Of a DNA stretch of 5,758 nucleotides, positions 1 to 5,736 are shown in pieces. This stretch comes from Nitrospinota bacterium. Lineage in GTDB: Bacteria > JAUXIQ01. The translations under genes and the position numbers were made by a program. The notes under the pieces were generated by a model. That model searched no databases, was not told where the DNA came from, and worked only from the letters and a program-made list of their open reading frames with translations. The stretch spans positions 1 through 5,758 of the forward strand of contig JAUXIQ010000152.1 of assembly GCA_030620925.1 (NCBI GenBank), read 5' to 3'. Position 1 is the first letter of the stretch; each line of letters begins with the position of its first letter.

Positions 1-835
1 AGCTACCTACCTTGGCTATGGGATCACCCCGTTTCACCTTTTTCCCCCTTTTCACCAGAATCCTGGCATTATGGGCGTATCTGGTAACGTAGCCGTTACT
101 ATGGTTTATCTCCAAAACCCGGCCGTACCCCCTCTTCCTGCCCACATAGGTTACGGTGCCGTCGCCGGGGGCTCTTACTATGTTGCCATAATGGCTGGCG
201 ATATCAATCCCCTCGTGGAACTGGCGCCTGCCGGTAAAAGGTGATACTCGATAACCGAATCCTGAAGAAATCCATCCACGGGTAGGCCATATAGAAGGAG
301 TAGAAAAAATGACGTCTGACTTTTCGGAAAAAAACTCGATCGTTCTCAGGAAGTTCTCTTCCTGCCTCGTGGCCTTAGAGCTTAATTCGGTTATATCCCC
401 CTCTAATACATCGAGAAAACTTTGCTTCTCCTTTTCCAAAACGCTCTTCTTTTCTTCTGCAGTCGCCTCGTCCGGACCTCCTACACCGGATTTTCCCACT
501 TCCATTTTAATTTCTTTAATAGTTTTCAGGCCGGCGAAACTCCTCATCTTATTGCCGAATTCAGACAACCGAGAGAGGGTTTCTTCCACTTCTTCCATCT
601 CCGCCCTCAATTCCGCCATCTTTCTCAATTGGTGCTTCACTTCCCCCAGCAACCGGTGGCCTTGTTGGTAATCTTCTATTGACGCGATATGGTTCTGCAA
701 CAGGAAGAAGAAACCCACTACGAGAAGCCCCAGCAAAACTAAACCAGCCGAGATAAGGAATCGCGGTATAACGACCTTGCGAAATTTGCTGGAAGAATCA
801 GGAACGATAAGAATGGTATAAGACTTTTCAGCCAT
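1..835 (-). CDS. M23 (LytM/lysostaphin-type) metallopeptidase, membrane-anchored, C-terminus cut by window edge
   Basis: This is a probable zinc endopeptidase that cuts peptidoglycan cross-links or stem peptides outside the cytoplasmic membrane, or a regulatory relative. The 278 visible residues run in order: a short cytoplasmic start (MAEKSYTILIVPDSSSK), one hydrophobic membrane segment at about 25-47, a charged, Glu/Lys-rich probable coiled coil at about 55-170, and the M23 domain from about 183. Within that domain I see the GFGYR entry motif, the first zinc motif HEGID (H207, D211), the APGDGTV strand, and YAH (H255, matching the additional active-site His of LytM). The final HxH zinc motif should lie beyond base 1, so catalytic competence cannot be judged. 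The ATG at 835-833 is supported by an AGGGGG ribosome site at 846-841 and an upstream promoter. The gene is in the same direction as the acetyltransferase gene but separately promoted. The family call is firm; the substrate is inferred. Confidence 0.93.
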   Translation of the reverse strand, partial: MAEKSYTILIVPDSSSKFRKVVIPRFLISAGLVLLGLLVVGFFFLLQNHIASIEDYQQGHRLLGEVKHQLRKMAELRAEMEEVEETLSRLSEFGNKMRSFAGLKTIKEIKMEVGKSGVGGPDEATAEEKKSVLEKEKQSFLDVLEGDITELSSKATRQEENFLRTIEFFSEKSDVIFSTPSIWPTRGWISSGFGYRVSPFTGRRQFHEGIDIASHYGNIVRAPGDGTVTYVGRKRGYGRVLEINHSNGYVTRYAHNARILVKRGKKVKRGDPIAKVGS

Positions 836-840
836 TTAAA

Positions 841-846
841 CCCCCT
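841..846 (-). promoter_or_regulatory. Ribosome binding site of the M23 peptidase gene
   Basis: On the minus strand the sequence reads AGGGGG five bases before the ATG at 835. It supports this start over the later in-frame ATGs, which would remove the membrane anchor. Confidence 0.7.
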
Positions 847-874
847 AAAAATGACTATAAAGTACCATAGAGAT

Positions 875-903
875 ATTATAACATTTCAGCATATGCAACT
901 CAA
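875..903 (-). promoter_or_regulatory. Sigma-70/A-type promoter for the M23 peptidase gene
   Basis: On the minus strand the -35 box TTGAGT (903-898) is followed by a 17-base spacer and a perfect -10 box TATAAT (880-875). The -10 is preceded by TGT, which makes it an extended -10. Transcription should start near 868, giving a leader of about 33 bases. The promoter lies between the acetyltransferase stop codon and this gene, so the peptidase can be expressed independently. Confidence 0.75.
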
Positions 904-952
904 TAATTATTCAATAACAAGTTAGTCCTGCATTCTCAATCAATGAGACTAT

Positions 953-1417
953 TTAATCCTCCCCATCACCGAGCTCCAGGATTACGGCCTCTTCATCGCA
1001 TTCCGGGAACTTTACGCACTTAAGGCAGTCCTGCCACACTTTTTGCGGTAACAGCGACTTATCAACCCTTTTAAAACCCAACTTTTCGAAAAATCCAGGT
1101 TCATAGGTCAGAGCGAAAACCCTGCCTATGGAGAGTTCCTCCGCTTCCTCAAGGCAAGCTCTCGCCAACTTCAGCCCAATACCTCGCTTATTTTGTTCTT
1201 CTTTCACCGCCAGGGAACGTATCTCTGCCAGGTTCTCCCAGTTAATATGCAGGGCACAAACGCCCATTATTTCATGATTTTCTTCAAAAACGTAAAAATC
1301 CCGCACACTCTCATACAGCTCATTCAGAGAGCGTGGTAGCATTAACCCTAGCTGCGCATAATTATTTACCAGGGTCTGAATCTGTTTAACGTCTCCTATT
1401 TTCGCTTTTCTCAGCAT
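953..1417 (-). CDS. GNAT-family N-acetyltransferase, short ArgA-like (putative N-acetylglutamate synthase)
   Basis: This is a 154-residue soluble acetyl-CoA-dependent acetyltransferase with a single GNAT domain. It opens with the typical first strand and helix (MLRKAKIGDVKQIQ). The LMLPRSLNELYE segment (about 25-36) and CALHINWENLAEIRSLAV (about 54-71) resemble short-form N-acetylglutamate synthase relatives (COG1246 type). The acetyl-CoA pyrophosphate loop is NKRGIG (76-81), and the C-terminal FFEKLGF motif is at 109-115. A C-terminal CxxCx5C group (C131, C134, C140) is a recurrent feature of this subgroup as I remember it. If the assignment is right, it acetylates glutamate at the first step of arginine synthesis, but no arg genes are adjacent, so another amine substrate is possible. 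The open frame extends upstream to 1594, but that extension has no GNAT similarity and contains the promoter, so I use the ATG at 1417. An ATG at 1435 is a less likely alternative. Confidence 0.9.
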   Translation of the reverse strand: MLRKAKIGDVKQIQTLVNNYAQLGLMLPRSLNELYESVRDFYVFEENHEIMGVCALHINWENLAEIRSLAVKEEQNKRGIGLKLARACLEEAEELSIGRVFALTYEPGFFEKLGFKRVDKSLLPQKVWQDCLKCVKFPECDEEAVILELGDGED

Positions 1418-1428
1418 ACTGCTATAAT

Positions 1429-1433
1429 CCACC
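1429..1433 (-). promoter_or_regulatory. Weak ribosome binding site of the acetyltransferase gene
   Basis: GGTGG on the minus strand lies 11 bases before the ATG at 1417. The spacing is somewhat long, but no Shine-Dalgarno sequence precedes the alternative ATG at 1435, which would sit only about ten bases after the predicted transcription start. Confidence 0.4.
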
Positions 1434-1452
1434 ATGAAAAGTAGACTAAAAC

Positions 1453-1482
1453 AGTATAGCAGATAAATATATCTCTGCTCAA
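1453..1482 (-). promoter_or_regulatory. Extended -10 promoter for the acetyltransferase gene
   Basis: On the minus strand the -35 box TTGAGC (1482-1477) is followed by an 18-base spacer and the -10 box TATACT (1458-1453). TGC immediately before the -10 box gives an extended -10. The predicted transcription start is near 1446, about 28 bases before the ATG at 1417. Its position inside the longer open frame argues that the longer frame is not the true protein. Confidence 0.65.
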
Positions 1483-1506
1483 TTATATATATCGGATAAA
1501 AAGCCC

Positions 1507-1535
1507 TTGAAGATAAGGAGTTGACATCTGATAAT
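1507..1535 (+). promoter_or_regulatory. Possible promoter for the Lin0512-family gene, divergent from the acetyltransferase promoter
   Basis: TTGAAG (1507-1512), a 17-base spacer and GATAAT (1530-1535) form a reasonable sigma-70/A-type match. It would start transcription near 1542 and leave a leader of about 120 bases. A better -35 hexamer, TTGACA at 1521-1526, has no good -10 at standard spacing. Weaker -10-like hexamers nearer the gene (TATGAT at 1602, TATATT at 1627) lack a matching -35. The call is tentative. Confidence 0.4.
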
Positions 1536-1642
1536 ATATTAATCTTTGTTTTCAGGGCGGTTTCGGGGAAAATATAGAGTTCGCCGGCCTCCAAAGTATT
1601 GTATGATAGATGGAAAGATACGGGGCTATATTAATGGGATTA

Positions 1643-1658
1643 AAGAGGAGAAAAGGAG
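1643..1658 (+). promoter_or_regulatory. Tandem Shine-Dalgarno sequences of the Lin0512-family gene
   Basis: Two purine-rich sites precede the ATG at 1662: AAGAGGAG (1643-1650), 11 bases away, and AAGGAG (1653-1658), 3 bases away. One is slightly far and the other slightly close, and together they make a strong initiation region that fixes this start. Confidence 0.6.
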
Positions 1659-1661
1659 AAA

Positions 1662-2024
1662 ATGGCAAAAAAAAGATACATAATTGAATTGGGAACTGGA
1701 TTGGACCTTCATGGCCAGGATTATACGGAAGCCGCAAAACGGGCAGTGAGAAACGCAATATCGGACCAATGCCTGTGTGGATTGAGCGAGATCATGGAGC
1801 TTAAAGACCCGTCTAAGATGCTGGTAGACGTCACCATAGCCGCCTCCGAACCGGAGAAGGTAGATTCGGAAGCCGTGCTGGAGGTATTGCCATTCGGGGA
1901 AAAAACCATCAACGTAGTCAATGGGGGAATGTCCGTTCCGGGGATGCTGGTGGAATCGTTGGGTGACAAAACGGATGCAATAGTAGTAGTCAATGCAGCG
2001 GTTACCGTATCGCTGGATATATAG
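1662..2024 (+). CDS. Lin0512 family protein of unknown function
   Basis: This is a 120-residue protein that I recognise as the Lin0512 family (TIGR02058/PF09585), a conserved bacterial family with no established biochemical function. Matching features are the N-terminal strand RYIIELGTG with the motif DLHGQD (15-20), the cysteine motif SDQCLCGL (34-41, C37 and C39), PFGE (77-80), NGGM (87-90) and the C-terminal NAAVTVSLDI. The length fits a complete family member. There is no signal peptide or membrane segment, so it should be cytoplasmic. The conserved His/Asp and paired Cys could suggest metal or ligand binding, but that is inference. The gene is transcribed divergently from the acetyltransferase and lies 114 bases before lon in the same direction. 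Because a separate promoter precedes lon, co-transcription is possible but not required. Confidence 0.88.
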   Translation: MAKKRYIIELGTGLDLHGQDYTEAAKRAVRNAISDQCLCGLSEIMELKDPSKMLVDVTIAASEPEKVDSEAVLEVLPFGEKTINVVNGGMSVPGMLVESLGDKTDAIVVVNAAVTVSLDI

Positions 2025-2074
2025 CCCTTCAGTTCGATTATTGATTTCCAAGACCTGAAAAAATATATTGATGC

Positions 2075-2101
2075 TTGAATCTGAATAAAAATATGTATAA
2101 T
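2075..2101 (+). promoter_or_regulatory. Likely promoter of lon
   Basis: A perfect TATAAT -10 box (2096-2101) is preceded by TTGAAT (2075-2080), but the spacer is only 15 bases. GCTTGA at 2073-2078 would give 17-base spacing with a poorer hexamer. Transcription would start near 2108, with a leader of about 31 bases. No CIRCE element (TTAGCACTC-N9-GAGTGCTAA) or other clear heat-shock operator is visible nearby. Confidence 0.5.
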
Positions 2102-2128
2102 CCTCAATAATAGAAGCCTTTGAGCTGC

Positions 2129-2134
2129 GGAGGT
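2129..2134 (+). promoter_or_regulatory. Ribosome binding site deciding the GTG start of lon
   Basis: GGAGGT lies four bases before the GTG at 2139. It is a near-perfect Shine-Dalgarno sequence and the main reason for choosing GTG; the next in-frame ATG would remove the conserved N-terminal PLIPVRDAVVYP segment. Confidence 0.8.
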
Positions 2135-2138
2135 CTAA

Positions 2139-4520
2139 GTGACGGTTTCAGACGACAAAGCTGTTGTGGAAATACCGATAGAGCTTCCCCTCATCCCGGT
2201 GAGGGATGCAGTAGTCTACCCAGACATCAACGTCCCTATAATAGTGGCGCGTGAAGAAACAGTGGCCACAGTGGAAGAAGCCATAAAGACGGACAGGTAT
2301 ATTTTTCTGGTTTCCCAAATGGACCCTTCCGAAGAGCACCCTGATCCCCAAACAATATATAAAACCGGCACGGTGGTCAGTATCCTGAAGCATATGAAAC
2401 TTCCGGACGGCAGAGTGCAGATTCTGGTGGAAGGGCTGCATAAGGCGGCCATAGAGGAGTACCTCCAGGTTAAGCCCTTTTTCAAGGTACGGGTGCGGCC
2501 TATTCCGGATGTCGAAGTGGATGTCTCCACCTCCCGAGAGGCCAAGACCCTCATAAGGGAGGTCAAGAAGAAGATAAAAAAACTGCTTCCCCTGAAGAAT
2601 CTGCCCCCGGAAATCGCTTCTATCGCAAACAGTATCCAGAGTCCCGGCAAACTGGCGGATATGGTGGCCTCAAACCTCAAGCTAAAAATATCCGAAGCTC
2701 AAGCCATCTTCGAAACTCACCAACCCATAGATCGGTTGAGAAAAATAGACAACCTCCTGACCCAGGAGTTGGAGGTTGCCTCCATGCAGGCCCAGATGCA
2801 ATCCGGAGTGAGCGAGGAAACAAACCGATCGCAACGGGAATACTTCCTGCGCCAACAGATGGAAGCCGTAATGGAGGAGCTGGGAGAGGTGGACGAGCGG
2901 CTGGAGGAAATTAACGAATACCGAAAAAAAATCCGCAAGGCCCGTATGCCCGCCCTCGCCCATCGGGAAGCCATGAGACAGCTGGCTCGACTGGAGAAGA
3001 TGCACCAGGATACCGCCGAATCCGCCGTGGTGAGGACCTATCTCGACTGGATGGTAGAGCTGCCCTGGAAGCAGGGCACCGTGGACAATCTGGACCTGGG
3101 CAAAGCCCGCCAGATTCTGGATGAAGACCACTACGGTCTTGAAAATATCAAGGAACGAATCCTGGAATACCTGGCCATCCGTAAACTCAGAAAGAAAATG
3201 AAAGGACCCATACTCTGCTTCATCGGCCCTCCCGGGGTCGGCAAAACATCCCTGGGGAGATCAATCGCCCGTGCACTGGGAAGAAAATTTGTGCGCATCT
3301 CACTCGGCGGAGTGCGGGACGAAGCTGAAATCCGCGGCCACCGCCGAACTTACGTGGGCGCGCTGCCGGGCAGGATAATCCAGGGTATCAAGGAGGCCGG
3401 GGTAAACAACCCCGTCTTCATGATCGACGAAATAGACAAGTTGGGCACCGACTTTCGTGGAGACCCCTCGTCGGCCCTGCTGGAAGTGCTGGACCCTGAA
3501 CAGAACTCAAACTTCAGCGACCACTACCTGAATCTCACCTTCGACCTCTCAAACGTCATGTTCATCTGCACCGGCAACATGGAAGACGGTATCCTGCCCT
3601 CCCTCAGGGACCGTATGGAGATCATCCAACTCTCCGGCTACACCCAGGAAGAAAAACTCAAAATCGCCAACCAGTACCTCATCCCCCGGCAGGAGGAAGG
3701 AAACGGTCTTACCCATTCGGACGTCATCTTCTCCCAGAACTCTCTGAGACTAATAATTTCACAATACACCAAAGAAGCGGGTTTGAGGAATCTGGAGAGG
3801 GAACTGGCTTCTCTGTGCAGGAAGGTAGCAAGGAAAAAGGCCGAGGGGTCCAAAAAGCTTGTAAAGATTTCAGGGGCAAATCTTCATAACTTCCTGGGCG
3901 CTCCCCGCTTTCTCACGGAAAAGGAGCGGAAAAATGATGAAGTGGGAGTAGCCACCGGCTTGGCCTGGACACAGGTGGGCGGGGAAACGCTTAACATCGA
4001 AGCCGCCATAGTGGCCGGCAGCGGCAAGCTCACCCTCACCGGACAGTTGGGAGAGGTGATGCGCGAATCGGCTCAGGCCGCCCTTAGCTATACCCGAACG
4101 CGCACTAAAAAATTCGGCCTCACCGATGATTTCTACACTACAAGCGATATTCACATACACGTGCCTGCAGGGGCTGTCCCTAAGGACGGTCCCTCCGCCG
4201 GAGTAACCATGGCGGCTGCACTGGTCTCCGCGCTGACCAATACTCCGATCAACAAAGACATCGCCATGACCGGCGAAATCACCCTCCGGGGCAGAGTCCT
4301 GCCGGTGGGAGGTCTGAAAGAGAAAACATTGGCCGCTCTGCGCTCAAGTATCGGCACTATAATCATCCCGGAGAAAAACAAAAAAGACCTGGCCGAAATA
4401 CCAATGCATATACGCCGTAAGGTAAAATATATTTACGCAAGCACCATGGACGACATTCTGCCCCTAGTGATGAAAAAGAGTGACAGCGCCCAAAAGAAGG
4501 GTCCCCTGAAGCACTCTTGA
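2139..4520 (+). CDS. lon: ATP-dependent Lon protease (endopeptidase La, LonA type)
   Basis: This is a cytosolic hexameric AAA+ serine protease that unfolds and degrades damaged and regulatory proteins. Its 793 residues match normal LonA length. The N-terminal substrate-recognition domain begins with LPLIPVRDAVVYP (16-28) and runs to about 210. A helical, probably coiled-coil linker follows at about 225-300. The AAA+ module carries Walker A GPPGVGKT (363-370), the pore loop TYVGALPG (404-411), Walker B VFMIDEID (426-433), sensor-1 N480, DRME (491-494) and sensor-2 R550 in GLRNLER. The C-terminal protease domain has the Ser-Lys dyad: S686 in KDGPSAG and K727 in GGLKEK. The short tail (about 775-793) is Lys-rich. 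The segment around sensor 1 reads CTGNMEDGILPSLRDRM, where many Lons have TANxxxxIPxPLxDRM, but the key Asn and Arg are kept. No frameshift or missing catalytic residue is seen, so the enzyme should be active. Confidence 0.98.
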   Translation: MTVSDDKAVVEIPIELPLIPVRDAVVYPDINVPIIVAREETVATVEEAIKTDRYIFLVSQMDPSEEHPDPQTIYKTGTVVSILKHMKLPDGRVQILVEGLHKAAIEEYLQVKPFFKVRVRPIPDVEVDVSTSREAKTLIREVKKKIKKLLPLKNLPPEIASIANSIQSPGKLADMVASNLKLKISEAQAIFETHQPIDRLRKIDNLLTQELEVASMQAQMQSGVSEETNRSQREYFLRQQMEAVMEELGEVDERLEEINEYRKKIRKARMPALAHREAMRQLARLEKMHQDTAESAVVRTYLDWMVELPWKQGTVDNLDLGKARQILDEDHYGLENIKERILEYLAIRKLRKKMKGPILCFIGPPGVGKTSLGRSIARALGRKFVRISLGGVRDEAEIRGHRRTYVGALPGRIIQGIKEAGVNNPVFMIDEIDKLGTDFRGDPSSALLEVLDPEQNSNFSDHYLNLTFDLSNVMFICTGNMEDGILPSLRDRMEIIQLSGYTQEEKLKIANQYLIPRQEEGNGLTHSDVIFSQNSLRLIISQYTKEAGLRNLERELASLCRKVARKKAEGSKKLVKISGANLHNFLGAPRFLTEKERKNDEVGVATGLAWTQVGGETLNIEAAIVAGSGKLTLTGQLGEVMRESAQAALSYTRTRTKKFGLTDDFYTTSDIHIHVPAGAVPKDGPSAGVTMAAALVSALTNTPINKDIAMTGEITLRGRVLPVGGLKEKTLAALRSSIGTIIIPEKNKKDLAEIPMHIRRKVKYIYASTMDDILPLVMKKSDSAQKKGPLKHS

Positions 4521-4560
4521 GATCGAACCGACGCGCCGGAACGCTTAAAGCACACCCTGT

Positions 4561-4592
4561 AAAAAAAGGCCCCCTCCGCACTGGAGAGGGCC
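4561..4592 (-). terminator. Rho-independent terminator of the QueG-like gene
   Basis: Read on the minus strand, GGCCCTCTCC, a five-base loop (AGTGC) and GGAGGGGGCC form a ten-pair stem with one G-T wobble, followed directly by seven T residues. It begins 29 bases after the QueG-like stop codon. On the plus strand the hairpin is followed by CTTAACAT, not a T run, so it should stop lon transcripts poorly if at all. Confidence 0.9.
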
Positions 4593-4621
4593 CTTAACAT
4601 CTCGATCAAAGGAAGCCTGTT

Positions 4622-5314
4622 TCAATCTTCTTTTCCAACATGGCAGGCCTGGAGACAGAGCCCGCAATTGTGCTTCCTGCCCATCACCGGAACAAAATCC
4701 AATCGCTTTTCATTGCAGACATCAGCAGCAATCAGCTCTTCTCTCCCCACCCCGCGCTCCCAATTGACGTTATGGACCGCGCCGTACGGACAGGCTTCCA
4801 CGCAAAGGGTGCACTCGCCGCACCGGTCGCTGATCATCGGCTCCGCCGTCTCAAAACCTGCATCGGTCAGCACAGTACCCAACTTGATTCCAGGCCCGTA
4901 TTCCGGGGTAACCAGCAAGGCGCACTTGCCGACCCATCCCATGCCTGCGCAGGTGGCGGCCGTCTTGTGGGCAAAGGTCCTGACCTCCCGGAGCTGTTCC
5001 TTACTCTTTACAGGAACGTTAAGGGGTATGGTCTCATACTGATAACCCCAACCGGACAACAGGTCTTCGGTAATGCTCATCAATTGTTCCATCCGGACGT
5101 TTAACCTCTGGAGGTGATCGTGAAACGATGCCTCACCGAGGTGGAGGTTCTCAACGACCTTTTCGTCGTAGCTCAGGGCCAAAGAAACAGCCACGGGAAA
5201 ATTATCCGTCAAATCCGATTCAGCAACCGAAACGTCACCGAAACCTATCAACGACGCCCCATTCTCCCTCAACCTATTTACCAAAATCTCCTGCCGTTCG
5301 CCTGTGCAACCCAT
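4622..5314 (-). CDS. QueG-like 4Fe-4S double-cluster protein (COG1600-related, short form)
   Basis: This 230-residue cytosolic iron-sulfur protein is related to epoxyqueuosine reductase QueG, but shorter (QueG is usually over 300 residues). The QueG-type core is AGMGWVGKCALLVTPEYGPGI (split around 123-143) followed by LGTVLTDA (145-152). The ferredoxin-like part has C165, C168, C171 and C175 (CxxCxxCxxxCP), then C200 and C217, C220 and C224 (CxxCxxxC), enough for two 4Fe-4S clusters. The region before the core reads PLNVPVKSKEQL, where QueG, from memory, has a D-x-x-P stretch with its catalytic Asp. The C-terminal helical repeats used for tRNA binding in long QueG are absent. A true QueG role is therefore doubtful; a cobalamin- or Fe-S-dependent reductase of unknown substrate is more cautious. 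I take the ATG at 5314; an in-frame TTG at 5320 sits closer to the AAGGA site (5329-5325) and is an alternative. I see no convincing promoter; TATATT at 5354-5349 lacks a good -35. Confidence 0.87.
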   Translation of the reverse strand: MGCTGERQEILVNRLRENGASLIGFGDVSVAESDLTDNFPVAVSLALSYDEKVVENLHLGEASFHDHLQRLNVRMEQLMSITEDLLSGWGYQYETIPLNVPVKSKEQLREVRTFAHKTAATCAGMGWVGKCALLVTPEYGPGIKLGTVLTDAGFETAEPMISDRCGECTLCVEACPYGAVHNVNWERGVGREELIAADVCNEKRLDFVPVMGRKHNCGLCLQACHVGKED

Positions 5315-5366
5315 TAACAATCTTTCCTTATTGCGCTGCGGTCAGCTAAATATAAAAAATAAAAAA

Positions 5367-5390
5367 GGGCGAGCAGCGGGCCGCCCCTAC
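5367..5390. repeat. Palindromic repeat unit A (GTAGGGGC family)
   Basis: GGGCG (5367-5371) can pair with CGCCC (5382-5386), and the unit ends with GCCCCTAC (5383-5390). Read on the minus strand it is a GC-rich hairpin followed by TTTTTTATTTTTTAT, so it resembles a Rho-independent terminator immediately upstream of the QueG-like gene. Confidence 0.6.
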
Positions 5391-5417
5391 GAGAAATTGC
5401 TGGGGGCGTTGAGTGTC

Positions 5418-5453
5418 GTAGGGGCAACCGTCACGCGGCAGGCGGGATTGCCC
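5418..5453. repeat. Palindromic repeat unit B (GTAGGGGC family)
   Basis: The unit opens with GTAGGGGC (5418-5425). GGGCAA (5422-5427) pairs with TTGCCC (5448-5453), and the inner CCG/CGG can extend the stem imperfectly. The 8-mer is in the opposite orientation to units A and C. Confidence 0.6.
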
Positions 5454-5475
5454 GTCATCGGTATTTATATTATTT

Positions 5476-5501
5476 GGGCAGGCACATGGGCCTGCCCCTA
5501 C
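5476..5501. repeat. Palindromic repeat unit C (GTAGGGGC family)
   Basis: GGGCAGGC (5476-5483), a six-base loop (ACATGG) and GCCTGCCC (5490-5497) form a perfect eight-pair stem. The unit ends with GCCCCTAC (5494-5501). It is the cleanest hairpin of the three. Confidence 0.7.
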
Positions 5502-5510
5502 CCAGCATCA

Positions 5511-5540
5511 TGTCATTCTGAGCGAAGCGAAGAATCTCGC
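5511..5540 (+). repeat. Left arm of 30-base inverted repeat
   Basis: The arm begins TGTCATTCTGAGCG and ends AGAATCTCGC. Its reverse complement occurs without mismatch at 5645-5674. Each arm is also an imperfect palindrome (ATTCT...AGAAT). I recognise this as a very widespread intergenic repeat whose translation gives CHSERSEES-like peptides. Homology stops abruptly at both ends of the arm. Confidence 0.9.
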
Positions 5541-5644
5541 CTGCCCTGGCAAACCCGCTTTTTTTTGTGCTTTTTAAAAACCCCTTCACTTTTTTCCCTT
5601 TAGCGATACGCCTCATGGAAAGAGGCACTCGGTAGCCAAAATAT

Positions 5645-5674
5645 GCGAGATTCTTCGCTTCGCTCAGAATGACA
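5645..5674 (-). repeat. Right arm of 30-base inverted repeat
   Basis: This is an exact reverse complement of 5511-5540 over all 30 bases, with 104 bases between the arms. No matching direct duplication is seen in the bases immediately outside (ATCA on the left, GTAG on the right), so classical transposon ends are not demonstrated. Confidence 0.9.
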
Positions 5675-5716
5675 GTAGCCAGAGGGTGTGTTTATCTTTA
5701 ATGGTTGTCCCTACAA

Positions 5717-5736
5717 TTGATTGGCTAGGCCATCAA
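5717..5736. repeat. Small hairpin of unknown role
   Basis: TTGAT, a bulged T, GGC, the loop TAG, GCC and ATCAA form an eight-pair stem with one bulge. No T run follows on either strand, so it is not a typical terminator. It lies between two degenerate GTAGGGGC-like sequences (TCCCTAC near 5708 and GTAGTCCC near 5743). Confidence 0.35.

Noticed and set aside
309-671. Plus-strand open frame of 120 codons
   Set aside because: It lies antisense to the coiled-coil part of the M23 peptidase, whose minus-strand frame is uninterrupted and has recognisable domains.
920-952. Terminator after the acetyltransferase gene
   Set aside because: A five-pair hairpin (TCTCA/TGAGA) is present just after the stop, but it is AT-rich, short and not followed by a T run.
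1418-1594. N-terminal extension of the acetyltransferase to 213 residues
   Set aside because: The extra 59 residues show no GNAT similarity and contain the extended -10 promoter. The ATG at 1417 aligns with the normal GNAT N-terminus.
1626-2107. Minus-strand frames opposite the Lin0512 gene
   Set aside because: The plus-strand protein matches a known family and has a strong ribosome site; the reverse frames look like composition shadows.
2025-2138. CIRCE or another heat-shock operator before lon
   Set aside because: No matching inverted repeat was found; only a -10/-35 promoter pair can be supported.
4640-5104. Plus-strand open frame of 154 codons
   Set aside because: It is antisense to the QueG-like gene, whose Fe-S motifs identify the real coding strand.
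5304-5603. Plus-strand open frame of 99 codons through the repeat region
   Set aside because: It has no good ribosome site, overlaps the start of the QueG-like gene, and its sequence derives from hairpin repeats, including the well-known spurious CHSERSEES peptide.
5367-5674. CRISPR array
   Set aside because: The repeats are hairpins of different sequence or a single inverted pair; there are no regularly spaced direct repeats with unique spacers and no cas genes.
5511-5674. Insertion sequence or MITE with target duplication
   Set aside because: The inverted arms fit, but no direct duplication is visible at the outer edges and there is no transposase, so it is annotated only as an inverted repeat.
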